From positions 1 through 62,814 of the forward strand of contig CANLIC010000028.1 of assembly GCA_947491025.1 (NCBI GenBank): a DNA stretch of 62,814 nucleotides, written 5' to 3'. Source of the stretch: Myxococcales bacterium (GTDB lineage Bacteria > Myxococcota_A > UBA9042). Below the pieces are notes generated by a model, which had not been told where the DNA came from, did not search any database, and saw only the letters and a list, made by a program, of their open reading frames with translations. Positions 38,901 through 45,725 of this stretch are shown here, piece by piece. Position numbers and translations under genes: made by a program. Every line of letters starts with the position of its first letter. The stretch's first letter is position 1.

Positions 38901-39071
38901 GTCGCGATGGATGCGGACCAGGCGAGCGTCAGCTTCTTGCAGCGCAAGCTCAACATCGGCTACGGCCGCGCCGCCCGCATCATCGACCACATGGAAGCCA
39001 AGGGTGTCGTCGGACCCTCACGCGGGCCGAACAAGCCGCGCGAGATCTTGAGCATCGCAGACAGCTTCTAG
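35901..39071 (+). CDS. ftsK: DNA translocase FtsK/SpoIIIE
   Basis: 1056 residues. N-terminal membrane part with several helices (EFAGIVIFVAAVGLTLALVSY, LLGVGSYGLVALLFTLSG, LHVVAGCIGALLSISTLLHLAAVG, TALAAGLVLTTSLSALTG). A long Ala/Pro linker (about 270-540) leads to the hexameric motor: Walker A GATGTGKS near 710, Walker B VIVIDEFADL near 845, and LATQRPSTDVITGMIKANFPTRI. The C-terminal gamma winged helix (SVSFLQRKLNIGYGRAARIIDHMEAKGVVGP) reads KOPS-type sites. It pumps chromosomes through the septum. Of two in-frame ATGs at 35895 and 35901, I prefer 35901 because GGGGGAG abuts the first and lies six bases from the second. It is divergent from lolA. Confidence 0.96.
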   Translation: MARSKTGAMAMPGTHDMLPTPREAKAGSDKGRSNTGAHADATGRSGAAPSPTAGGWWRRTLTALRPSQSAAARERSSEFAGIVIFVAAVGLTLALVSYDPADWRLMNQSGPKDVQNFIGPVGFRLADLLYRLLGVGSYGLVALLFTLSGRTIYGLDIAPRLHVVAGCIGALLSISTLLHLAAVGLTLRLHGRDLAGALGATVAELQRAFVSTAGTALAAGLVLTTSLSALTGRPLFRLFARWFGDEVVRLWRQGREQWRERAAQRAEFAAADALARAEAHQAKEPAVTAEVAPPPLPVAPAGPAPISTVAGPTTRPSGRLPRASGPIAPLTRTDAGLGAASVAPAAAAVDGFPAGHALAPAADLLPPPRNRLRALLETVSQREAEGAEAVSTAPAAAASEDALPASALLAETELPPPVPVAARPALALPAVGFALVTEGDADDQEDDSDALTAAALIADEDAAADLNDGPDEIYLDLSRTSIDLVAAPERLNGGLEPQADVAVDGVSTVPSLREALAQARANGPRIIETEAMRGNTPAKAPLGSQGALAIGDRKEWRLPPRTLVQPPPERSVLTPYDVLVDNARVLEQKLADFKITGEVTDIRPGPVVTTYEYKPAAGVKISRIAALRDDLTMSLAALRVRVVAPIPGRDVVGIEVPNKSRQIVYFREILESKVYADARSKLTIVLGKDIEGGAVVTDLAKAPHLLVAGATGTGKSVGINSFLASLLFRASPDEVKLLLIDPKVLELSVYEGIPHLMLPVIDDPHQAELALKWACREMDRRYHVLADVQVRNVAGYKDKLPELREKARRSRVAVRNGETVWIDQHEPGAERLPPAPEPEDLPYIVIVIDEFADLIMASGKEVEKAVARLAQKARAAGIHVILATQRPSTDVITGMIKANFPTRISFQVASSIDSKVVLNSVGAESLLGMGDMLFVPPGSSHIARCHGTWITDDEVVRLAEHWRAQGSPNYDLAILADPDADAPEVPDDDELDPLYTEAVRVAMDADQASVSFLQRKLNIGYGRAARIIDHMEAKGVVGPSRGPNKPREILSIADSF

Positions 39072-39208
39072 CCGCCGTCGCAGGGACAGGGCGCCACGGC
39101 GGGGCGCGCCGGCCCCGCATCTCCCGACCGGCCTCGCAACGCCCTTGCTCCGACCTCGCGACGGTGGTTGCATGCCCCTGCGGCCGGCGCCGCGCCGACG
39201 AGGTTCTG

Positions 39209-40060
39209 ATGCCCGGACCCCAACCTGCACAGCTCAAGCAGCTCACCAAGCTGGCTTTCCGCGCCCACAACATCCAGATCGCCACCGACTGGAAACAGCC
39301 GGTGGGCGACCCGGACGGCAAGCAATACGTCGACGCCTTCAAGCCCTCGGAATTGGTGAGGCCCTTCGGCGCAGACTGGCTGTTCGTTCCGGCGACGCCG
39401 AACAAGTACCACGTCGACAGCGCCAAGCGCTTGCACGGCGACTTCAGCAAGTACATCGATGGCATCTGCGACGCGATCTGCAAGGCCTGGGACATGTGGC
39501 GCCTGCAAGCCAAGTTCAAGGATCTCAAGATCATGGCTGTGGCGGCGATCGGCGCGCCCGGCTGCTTGGACGGCCCCGAGATCGAGAACTTCATCATGAT
39601 GACGGCGCCCAAGGCGACGCCCAACGAGTTGAAGTTCAGCAAGGCCATCGCCAAGCACCTGTCCAAGGCCTGGAAGGACTGGCAGAGCGGCGTCGCTGTG
39701 CCCGGCTTGCCCTGGTATCCGGCGTTTGCGGCCTTTCCAGGACCGCAGGCGCCGCCAATGCCCAACATCCCGATGCCGCTCATCACCTGCCCGTCGACCA
39801 AGCTGTCGGCCATGTCGGCGGCGAGCCTGAAGGACGGCATGGTCAAGGCGCTCGACGACAAAGATGCCCTGCACCACGCGGAGCTCTTTGACGCCATCGC
39901 CAAGGGCGTGTTCGCGGTGTTCATGATGTGGCTACCGCAGCAGCAAATCATGAATGTCATGGGCAAGGGCCCGATTCCGACCTTCGCGCCGCCCTTTGTG
40001 CCGGTCGGTCCGGTGATGGCCGGCGACAACCTCGCCATTCCGGGGCACCTCGCAGCCTAG
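39209..40060 (+). CDS. Unknown protein built of three internal repeats, contractile-injection-like?
   Basis: 283 residues; start with GAGGTTCTG before the ATG. I do not recognise a named family. Three segments look related: about 79-125, 143-190 and 226-275. Each has a helix with pattern I-x2-A-I-x-K-x3-x-W followed by a loop rich in Gly, Pro and Phe (WKDWQSGVAVPG then PAFAAFPGPQAPPMPN; MMWLPQQQIMNVMG then PIPTFAPPFVPVGP). Lysine content is much higher than in neighbours. Such helix/Pro-loop sequences recall structural proteins of contractile injection systems or phage tails, but this is an impression. No other tail gene lies nearby. No signal peptide or membrane segment is seen. Confidence 0.72.
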   Translation: MPGPQPAQLKQLTKLAFRAHNIQIATDWKQPVGDPDGKQYVDAFKPSELVRPFGADWLFVPATPNKYHVDSAKRLHGDFSKYIDGICDAICKAWDMWRLQAKFKDLKIMAVAAIGAPGCLDGPEIENFIMMTAPKATPNELKFSKAIAKHLSKAWKDWQSGVAVPGLPWYPAFAAFPGPQAPPMPNIPMPLITCPSTKLSAMSAASLKDGMVKALDDKDALHHAELFDAIAKGVFAVFMMWLPQQQIMNVMGKGPIPTFAPPFVPVGPVMAGDNLAIPGHLAA

Positions 40061-40189
40061 AGCCGCGACTGGGGTTGAGAGTCCCTGGTGCTCGCGGTCG
40101 CCATCGCAGCTGCGCCGCGCGTCTGCCAGCGCAGCCAGCGCTGCCTTGGGTGCTGAGGTCCGCCCTAGGCGCACCCCGATCCGCCGCCT

Positions 40190-40305
40190 TCGGGCCATCT
40201 CGTTGTTGTTGCTGCGGTCCGGTCCTCAACGTACCGCAGGTACGCCTCCGGTCCGGTCCGGTCCTGGCAACGCCTAGAGCTGGCTCCGAATTCGGCGGTC
40301 GGACA
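40190..40305. repeat. Imperfect long palindrome (possible extragenic palindromic element)
   Basis: The centre is a perfect CGTACC/GGTACG inverted repeat with a three-base loop at 40230-40244. It is flanked by GGTCCGGTCCT at 40216-40226 and 40250-40264. Outer arms of the type GGGCCATCTC...GTTG and CAACG...GAGCTGGCTCC are roughly complementary. The whole could fold into one large hairpin. Only one copy lies in this window. Confidence 0.45.
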
Positions 40306-40341
40306 GGCGTTCGGTGGTGGATTCTGGGCGCGGGCCTGCGG

Positions 40342-40370
40342 TTTCGCTTGGGCGCAGGCTGCGCTATGCT
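40342..40370 (+). promoter_or_regulatory. Candidate promoter of the 40410 lipoprotein gene
   Basis: TTTCGC (40342-40347), 17 bases, TATGCT (40365-40370). The -35 is poor, but the -10 and following bases, TATGCTACTGGC, are identical to those of the large lipoprotein promoter at 32067-32095. Confidence 0.4.
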
Positions 40371-40409
40371 ACTGGCGCCGCCGGATCTCGAGGCGGCGCG
40401 GAGGCTGTG

Positions 40410-41636
40410 ATGGCGATGATCAAGGCTTGGCGGAGCGCGCTCGGCGGTCTTCGGGTGGCGAGTGCGTGCGCGCTCTTGGTGGGGCTGACGGCTGGCTGTG
40501 GCAACGACGGCGACAGCGGCGCAGTGGCGGCCGTCGACACGCTCTGCACCGATGGTCAGCGCAAGTGCCAGGGCAATGCGCTGCTGACCTGCGCCAGCGA
40601 CGGCAAGTCCTGGAAGGTCGCCAACTGCGGCGAGGCCAAGTTCTGCAGCCAAGGGCAGGGCGGTCTTGGCTGCCAGCCGGTTGATTGTCTTCCAAATTCC
40701 AAGACTTGTGATGACAACAAGTCCATGCAGTGCCCGGCTGACGGCCAGGGCGACCCGAGCCAGGTCGCCTTCTGCGTCGGCCCCGAGCACTGCATCGCCG
40801 GCACTTGCGTCAAGACCGCCTGCACCTCGGGGGACAAGCTCTGCGGTTGGAAATCGCTGCTGAGCTGCACGGGCGGCAGCTGGTCCTCGCAGAAGTGCGC
40901 CGCAGACGAGCGCTGTGACGGCGGCAAAAAGGCCTGCGTCGCCCGCACCTGCGAGCCGACGACCATCGCCTGCAAGGACGGCACGACCAGCCAGACCTGC
41001 AACGCCGATGGCTCTGCTTGGGTCGCGACCGCCTGCAAGGCCGGTGAGGTCTGCCACGACGGCGTTTGCCACGCCAAGGTCAAGGGCAAGGACGATGTCG
41101 CCGACGCCGGCGCCAAGGACAGCGGCGGTGGAGCTGGCGACGACGCGGCCGGCGATGCCGCCGACACCGGCGGATTCATCGATGTGCAGAAGGACGAGTT
41201 CGTCTTCGATCCCCTCGACAAGCTCACGATCTACAAGAGCACCAAGGCGCCAATCCCCGAGGGGACGCTGCCCTTCGAGTACGACATCAGCTCCGCCGCC
41301 TACCTGTCTTTGGAGCAAATGGTGCAGGTTACCGGCAACCAGAACCTCGAGAAAATCGAGATCTCCTGTTCGCCGGTCGAGGAGTTCACCACCGGCTCGA
41401 CCAACGAGCTCGAGCTGCAGTGGCCCAAGTCCTCCGTCCTGATGAACGACGGCACCAACGACCCCCGGGTCGCCCAGTTTCGCTATCAGGCCATCGAATA
41501 CACCATTACGATCAAGGAGTTTCCCGACATCGGCGGACGTCTGAAGGGCAACTTCAACGCGACGATGGCGGACGCGATGGTCAAGGGCAAGACCTTCTAC
41601 GTCGAGGGCTCGTTCGACATCAAGCGCACGCAATAG
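40410..41636 (+). CDS. Cys-rich lipoprotein
   Basis: 408 residues. Signal peptide with lipobox LTAGC (Cys30). The N-terminal half has about six Cys-rich repeats of 35-45 residues, with patterns such as KCQGNALLTCASDGKSWKVANC, KLCGWKSLLSC and ACKDGTTSQTCNADG, each with a conserved Trp. An Asp/Ala/Gly linker (DVADAGAKDSGGGAGDDAAGD) leads to a C-terminal domain of about 150 residues, rich in beta strands (LPFEYDISSAAYLSLEQMVQV, RYQAIEYTITIKEF, KGKTFYVEGSFDIKR). GGAGG lies upstream of the ATG at 40410. It is likely displayed on the outer membrane. Function unknown. Same broad class as the proteins at 1-2185 and 28365-31961. Confidence 0.85.
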   Translation: MAMIKAWRSALGGLRVASACALLVGLTAGCGNDGDSGAVAAVDTLCTDGQRKCQGNALLTCASDGKSWKVANCGEAKFCSQGQGGLGCQPVDCLPNSKTCDDNKSMQCPADGQGDPSQVAFCVGPEHCIAGTCVKTACTSGDKLCGWKSLLSCTGGSWSSQKCAADERCDGGKKACVARTCEPTTIACKDGTTSQTCNADGSAWVATACKAGEVCHDGVCHAKVKGKDDVADAGAKDSGGGAGDDAAGDAADTGGFIDVQKDEFVFDPLDKLTIYKSTKAPIPEGTLPFEYDISSAAYLSLEQMVQVTGNQNLEKIEISCSPVEEFTTGSTNELELQWPKSSVLMNDGTNDPRVAQFRYQAIEYTITIKEFPDIGGRLKGNFNATMADAMVKGKTFYVEGSFDIKRTQ

Positions 41637-41731
41637 CAGCGCAATAGGCCGGCCGGCCTGCCTTCGTTGCGGTGTCCATACGAGAGAGCGCGCGCCGATT
41701 TCCGATGAGGCTGTGGCGCGGGTGAGGCACG

Positions 41732-43321
41732 TTGACGACCGCACTGCAACAGCCGAGCTCTGAGACCCCGGCCGCCAGCGCGCAAGTCGCCTCGGCTGCG
41801 CCAGCCGTTGTCGACGAAGTGCTGTTCATGCATTTGTCGGCCGAGGAGCAACGCGTCGGCCTGTTTCGCAACGGCCGACTCTGCGACTTCGAAATCGAGC
41901 GCACCAGCGGCCGATCGCTGGCCGGCAACATCTACCGCGGTCGCGTCGATCGCATCGCCCGCGAGCTCGACGGCGCCTTCATCGACCTCGGTCTTGAGCG
42001 GATGGGCCTGCTGACGGCCAGCGACGTCATCGTCCCAGACGGCCTGCAGCCGCCGCCGCCACAAGAAGGCCCTGACCGCGGTGCGCCGCCGCCGCAACGG
42101 CCGAAGCGGCCGATCGACGCCCTGCTGCGCATCGGCCAAGAGGTCTTGGTGCAGGTGGTGCGCGAGCCCGTCGCCCGCAAGGGGCCGCGGGTGACGATGC
42201 ACATCGGCCTCGCGGGGCGAAACATCCTGCTGTTGCCGACCCAGCCCCACATCGGCGTGTCGAAGATGATCGACGACCCGGCGGAGCGTCAGCGCCTCTT
42301 CGACGTGTTGCGCCGCCTGCTGCCGCCGCAGATGGGGGCCATCGTTCGCACCATCGGCGAGGCGGCGACGGAGGCCGAGTTGGCGAACGACGCCGGCTTC
42401 CTCCGCGCGCAGTGGCAGGACGTGATGGCGCGCCATAGCGCTGCGTCTGCGCCGAGCCTGCTGCAGATCGACCTGGACCTCGCGCTGCGGGCGATTCGCG
42501 ACCTGGTGACGCCGGCGACGCGAACCATCTGGATCGACCAGGCCGAAGAGCGCAGCCGCATCGAGCACTTCGTCGAGCGCGCATGGCCCGAGACGCGGCC
42601 TGCGGTGCGCCTCCACGAAGGACCCGCGCCGCTCTTTGCCACCTTCGGCCTCGACGGCGCAGTGCTCGCCGCCCTGCAACCGCGGGTTCGCCTCGCCGGC
42701 GGCGGTGAGCTGGTCATCGAGCGCACCGAAGCGATGGCCGTGGTCGACGTCAACTCGTCGCAGCAGAGCGGCGATGGCTCGCTCGATGACGCCATCTTGG
42801 CGGTCAACCTGGAGGCGGCGCGCGAGGTGGCGCACCAGCTGCGGCTGCGCAATCTCGGGGGCCTCTGCGTCGTCGACTTCATCGACATGAAGCGGGCCGA
42901 AGACCGGCGCATGCTGGAGGCCGTGCTCGAGGCCGAGCTCGAGGGCGACCCCGCGCGCGTGCGGATGAGCCGCATGAACCGCTTTGGCCTCGTCGAGCTG
43001 ACCCGCAAGCGCCTGCGCGAGAGCATCTACGAGCGGCTGACCGAGCCGTGCCCGACCTGCGAGGGCCGCGGCTTCGTCCGCGCTGCTGCCGACTTGGCGA
43101 TCGAGACCCTGGAGCGCATCCGCCGCCTTTGCCAAGACGGCAGCCAGCGCGGCGCCGAGCTGCGCATCGAGGCACCGGCGCGGGTCGCCGCCATCTTGAA
43201 CGGCCCGCTCCAAGGCGCTTTGCAGGACGTCGCCACGGTTCACGGCGTCCAGATCGAAGTCGTCGCCGCGCACAAAGAGGGCGTCGCGGCCGCGCCTTCG
43301 CTGTCGGCCCGGCGTCGCTGA
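41732..43321 (+). CDS. rng: Ribonuclease E/G family endoribonuclease
   Basis: 529 residues of the Rne/Rng family, which cuts single-stranded RNA in rRNA maturation and mRNA decay. An S1 domain near the N-terminus (AGNIYRGRVDRIARELDGAFIDLGLERMGLL) contains an inserted Pro-rich stretch of about 30 residues. The catalytic DNase I-like region has AVVDVNSSQQSG (near 340) and GLCVVDFIDMKRAEDR, with the metal-binding aspartates. CPTCEGRGF (near 440) is the zinc-link used for dimer formation. There is no RNase E C-terminal scaffold, so RNase G is the closer name. The TTG start at 41732 has GGTGAGG upstream. Confidence 0.92.
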   Translation: MTTALQQPSSETPAASAQVASAAPAVVDEVLFMHLSAEEQRVGLFRNGRLCDFEIERTSGRSLAGNIYRGRVDRIARELDGAFIDLGLERMGLLTASDVIVPDGLQPPPPQEGPDRGAPPPQRPKRPIDALLRIGQEVLVQVVREPVARKGPRVTMHIGLAGRNILLLPTQPHIGVSKMIDDPAERQRLFDVLRRLLPPQMGAIVRTIGEAATEAELANDAGFLRAQWQDVMARHSAASAPSLLQIDLDLALRAIRDLVTPATRTIWIDQAEERSRIEHFVERAWPETRPAVRLHEGPAPLFATFGLDGAVLAALQPRVRLAGGGELVIERTEAMAVVDVNSSQQSGDGSLDDAILAVNLEAAREVAHQLRLRNLGGLCVVDFIDMKRAEDRRMLEAVLEAELEGDPARVRMSRMNRFGLVELTRKRLRESIYERLTEPCPTCEGRGFVRAAADLAIETLERIRRLCQDGSQRGAELRIEAPARVAAILNGPLQGALQDVATVHGVQIEVVAAHKEGVAAAPSLSARRR

Positions 43322-43382
43322 CAGGCCGGCTTTTCTGCCCCCACCGCGCCGATCGCGTGGCCGATTGGGCTCGACGTCCTTT

Positions 43383-43422
43383 CGGCGCCCTGGCGCCGTG
43401 CGCCGCTTGACCCCGAGTGGGG
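43383..43422. terminator. Double hairpin between convergent genes
   Basis: CGGCGCC-CT-GGCGCCG (43383-43398) is followed by CCCC-GAGT-GGGG (43411-43422), between the convergent RNase gene and the aminotransferase-like gene. No T-run; the assignment rests on position. Confidence 0.3.
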
Positions 43423-43431
43423 ACTTTCAGG

Positions 43432-44394
43432 CTACGGGCGAGCGACAAGGACGAGATCGCGCATCGCCCCGCTGCCGTAGGCGTCGGCGCACAGCCCGTG
43501 GCGGCCGAGCAGTCTCGCCACCGCCGCGCCGTCGCCACCGTCGCAGCGCAGCGCCACCTGCAGGCCGGGCCCGCCCAGCATGGAAATGCCCGGGTGCGCG
43601 TCCCCCGCGGTCGCCAGCGCCGCAGCCACAGCCTCACGTAGCGCCGCGGCCTCGGCCCTCATCGTCGTAGGGTCAGCGATGTGCGCCCGCCCTAGGGCCG
43701 CCATCGCGAGCTCGAGCAGCGGCGCTGGCAGGCGTGCCGGGCCGAGCAGGGCGGCCGGTCCGCCGAAGTCCTCAGGCCCAACGCGCACGGCGCAGAGCAG
43801 CGGCGTTTGCGGGGCCAAGGGGTCGCGCAGGGCGAGCAGGGTCGCGGAGCAGGGCGAGGCGAGAGCGTCCCCGGCGCCGACGTAGGTGAGTTCGGCAGTG
43901 GCGTCGACGACGATTGTGGTGCGGTCATCGGCGCGGTGGGCGGCTTCAAGGACAGGCCAGAGGGCGTCGCAGTCGCTTGCGCCTGTCAGCGTGGGGGCGT
44001 CGAGCAGCCAGAGCGCACCGCTGTGAGCTTCGGCGGCGAAGCGGGCGCCAGCAGGATCGATGACGCCATCGGCCAGCCTGCCGACATCGACGAACGCGGC
44101 GCCAGCGCCGAGGACCGCCGCGGGCCACGTCGCCGCGCAGGGGCGGGCCAGCAGGGCCGTGTCCTCGGGCCGCAGTAGAGCCATGCAGCACAAGCGCGCG
44201 GCCTCGGCGACGCTGGCGCACAGCACGAGCGCATCCGGATCGCAGCCGATGGCGGCCGCCCAACGATCGCGCACCTCTTCGGCGAGGGCGCCGGCGTAGT
44301 TGCCGCCGCCTGTGGTTGGCCGGTGGTCGCGGGCAATGGCGCCGAGGTGCCGTCGGCCTGGAAAGCGCTGCGGGTCGAGCCAGCGTCGCATCAC
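43432..44394 (-). CDS. HisC-like aminotransferase-fold protein with no lysine (probable pseudoenzyme)
   Basis: 320 residues. The N-terminal part follows the class I/II (histidinol-phosphate) aminotransferase layout. NYAGALAEEVRDRWAAAIGCDPDALVLCASVAEAARL matches the region that normally reads lgv-x-p-x-nilvgnGSdE. Then come LLRPEDTALLARPCAATWPAAVLGAGAAFVDV, IVVDATAELTYVGAG (the DE-x-Y strand) and LLALRDPLAPQTPLLCAVRVG (the S-K-x3-GLAGLRVG position). The protein contains no lysine at all, so the PLP Schiff base cannot form. It is therefore probably a binding or regulatory protein, or a decayed enzyme that kept its frame. It overlaps the lipoprotein gene by ATGA and is last in the pdxA run, which is notable because pdxA makes PLP. 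Confidence 0.68.
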   Translation of the reverse strand: MMRRWLDPQRFPGRRHLGAIARDHRPTTGGGNYAGALAEEVRDRWAAAIGCDPDALVLCASVAEAARLCCMALLRPEDTALLARPCAATWPAAVLGAGAAFVDVGRLADGVIDPAGARFAAEAHSGALWLLDAPTLTGASDCDALWPVLEAAHRADDRTTIVVDATAELTYVGAGDALASPCSATLLALRDPLAPQTPLLCAVRVGPEDFGGPAALLGPARLPAPLLELAMAALGRAHIADPTTMRAEAAALREAVAAALATAGDAHPGISMLGGPGLQVALRCDGGDGAAVARLLGRHGLCADAYGSGAMRDLVLVARP

Positions 44395-45725
44395 GGGCTC
44401 CCTTGGAGGCGCATCCGCAACAGACTCGGAGCGCCGCCCGGCAGACCGCGGCCGAGCAGGAGGCTCTCGGGGGGCAGCCGCTCACCCGCCGCGCCGCCCA
44501 TGTGTGCACCTGCCGCCAATGGGTCGGCGCACTTGCCAGAGTCGGGCGGCGGCGTATCGGCCGGAATCGGTGTGCCTTCGCGCGTGGGATCGCCGAGGCT
44601 GTCCCTCCACTGGGCGCCGCGACGGGCGATCCAACTCAGAGCCTGCGCCGCCGGCACTTGGGCAATGCAGGCCCCCTCGGCGTCGCGCCGACAAGGGTCG
44701 CGAAGCGCCTCGATCCAGGCCGCCACCGTCCCGACGTCGAGGCCGTAGCCGAGGTCAAGCGTCACCTCTTGCAGATCGGGCCGGGCCGCGATGGCGTCGC
44801 GCAGCGTCCGCCAGCAACCGCCCGCCGGGGTCGGATCGCGGCAGGGACGCTGCAGGATCCCGCCGCCGCGACGGGTCAGCAGCGCCGTGGCCTCTGGCGG
44901 CGCCCCGTCGAGCTCGAGCACCAGCGCCTCGATGTCTTCGGGCAGCGCCTCAGCACCCTCGCGCGGCGCCGGTGGCGGCAGGACGTCCGGCAGGGGCTCA
45001 TTGGGCCAGTGGGCCACCGCCCAGCCGTCGGCCTCGGCCGTCAAGATCGGCACGCGATCTGCCGCCAGCAACGTGTTCCACAGCGTCAACAGCGACTGCG
45101 CGGAGAGCCTAGCGTCGGCAAATAGCGCGATGACGCGGGCGCCGGCCGACGCACTCGGCTGCCTCTGGAGGGCCTTGAGCAGCGCGGCGTGGACCGTCAC
45201 CTCACCGGTTCGCCCCAGGCTATCGACCGGCAGCTGCCAGCGCGCCGCAGCGGGCGGCGACTGCGCCGCGCAGGGGCTGTCACCGAGCCGACAGTCGAGG
45301 TCGCCGACCCGCACACCGTTCAAGAGCAGGCCCGAAGGCGCCGCGACGACGATGGGCATCGACGCTGCCGCCTCGGTGTCACTCCCTGGCAGCGCGATGA
45401 GCTGTTGGCAACGCGAGGGCGGCAGCCGCAGGTCGGTCGCGGCGATGAGGGCCGCCAGCTCGGGGGAGCGCGTCGGCGGCTGCGCTTTCGGGTCAACGCC
45501 AGCGGCTGCGGGCTGTGCGGCAGGCGGCGAGGCAGGCAAGGTTGGCGGCGCCCTGTCATTCGGCGCTGCTGCCGTGGCTTCTGGCTGCGCTGGAGCCGGT
45601 GTCGCCGGGCTCGGGGCCGCCGGCGACGCCGCCTTGCCGCAAGCGACGCATCCAAGCCCTAGCAGCGCCCACGTTGCGGCCTGACGCAGGCACATCCTGG
45701 CGTGGCCAGGGCTGGCCCCATTCAT
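44391..45725 (-). CDS. Unknown lipoprotein with Pro/Ala-rich linker
   Basis: 444 residues. A hydrophobic signal (ATWALLGLGCVAC) with possible lipid-attachment Cys at 26 or 29 is followed by about 60 residues of Pro/Ala repeats. The mature part contains paired alpha/beta segments (VTVHAALLKALQRQ, ARVIALFADARLSAQSLLTLWNTLLAADRVPILTAEAD and a second similar block around LRDAIAARPDLQEVTLDLGYGLDVGTVAAWIEAL). These recall the periplasmic ExbD-type fold, a weak impression. Cysteines (CRDPTPAGGCW, DPCRRDAEGACI) could form disulfides. It is coupled by four-base overlaps to pdxA upstream and the aminotransferase-like gene downstream. Confidence 0.74.
   Translation of the reverse strand: MNGASPGHARMCLRQAATWALLGLGCVACGKAASPAAPSPATPAPAQPEATAAAPNDRAPPTLPASPPAAQPAAAGVDPKAQPPTRSPELAALIAATDLRLPPSRCQQLIALPGSDTEAAASMPIVVAAPSGLLLNGVRVGDLDCRLGDSPCAAQSPPAAARWQLPVDSLGRTGEVTVHAALLKALQRQPSASAGARVIALFADARLSAQSLLTLWNTLLAADRVPILTAEADGWAVAHWPNEPLPDVLPPPAPREGAEALPEDIEALVLELDGAPPEATALLTRRGGGILQRPCRDPTPAGGCWRTLRDAIAARPDLQEVTLDLGYGLDVGTVAAWIEALRDPCRRDAEGACIAQVPAAQALSWIARRGAQWRDSLGDPTREGTPIPADTPPPDSGKCADPLAAGAHMGGAAGERLPPESLLLGRGLPGGAPSLLRMRLQGSP

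Larger units (their letters stand above)
40061..40409. other. Intergenic region with palindromic element and lipoprotein promoter
   Basis: 349 bases without a credible gene. It contains an imperfect inverted repeat (about 40190-40305) centred on CGTACC-GCA-GGTACG, repeated GGTCCGGTCC blocks, and the candidate promoter at 40342-40370. Confidence 0.5.

Noticed and set aside
37038..38990. A 650-codon minus-strand frame opposite ftsK
   Set aside because: Antisense shadow of the FtsK motor domain. The FtsK motifs are unmistakable on the plus strand.
41597..43273. A 558-codon minus-strand frame opposite the RNase gene
   Set aside because: Asp/Ala/Arg-rich antisense shadow. The plus strand has the RNase E/G catalytic and zinc-link motifs.
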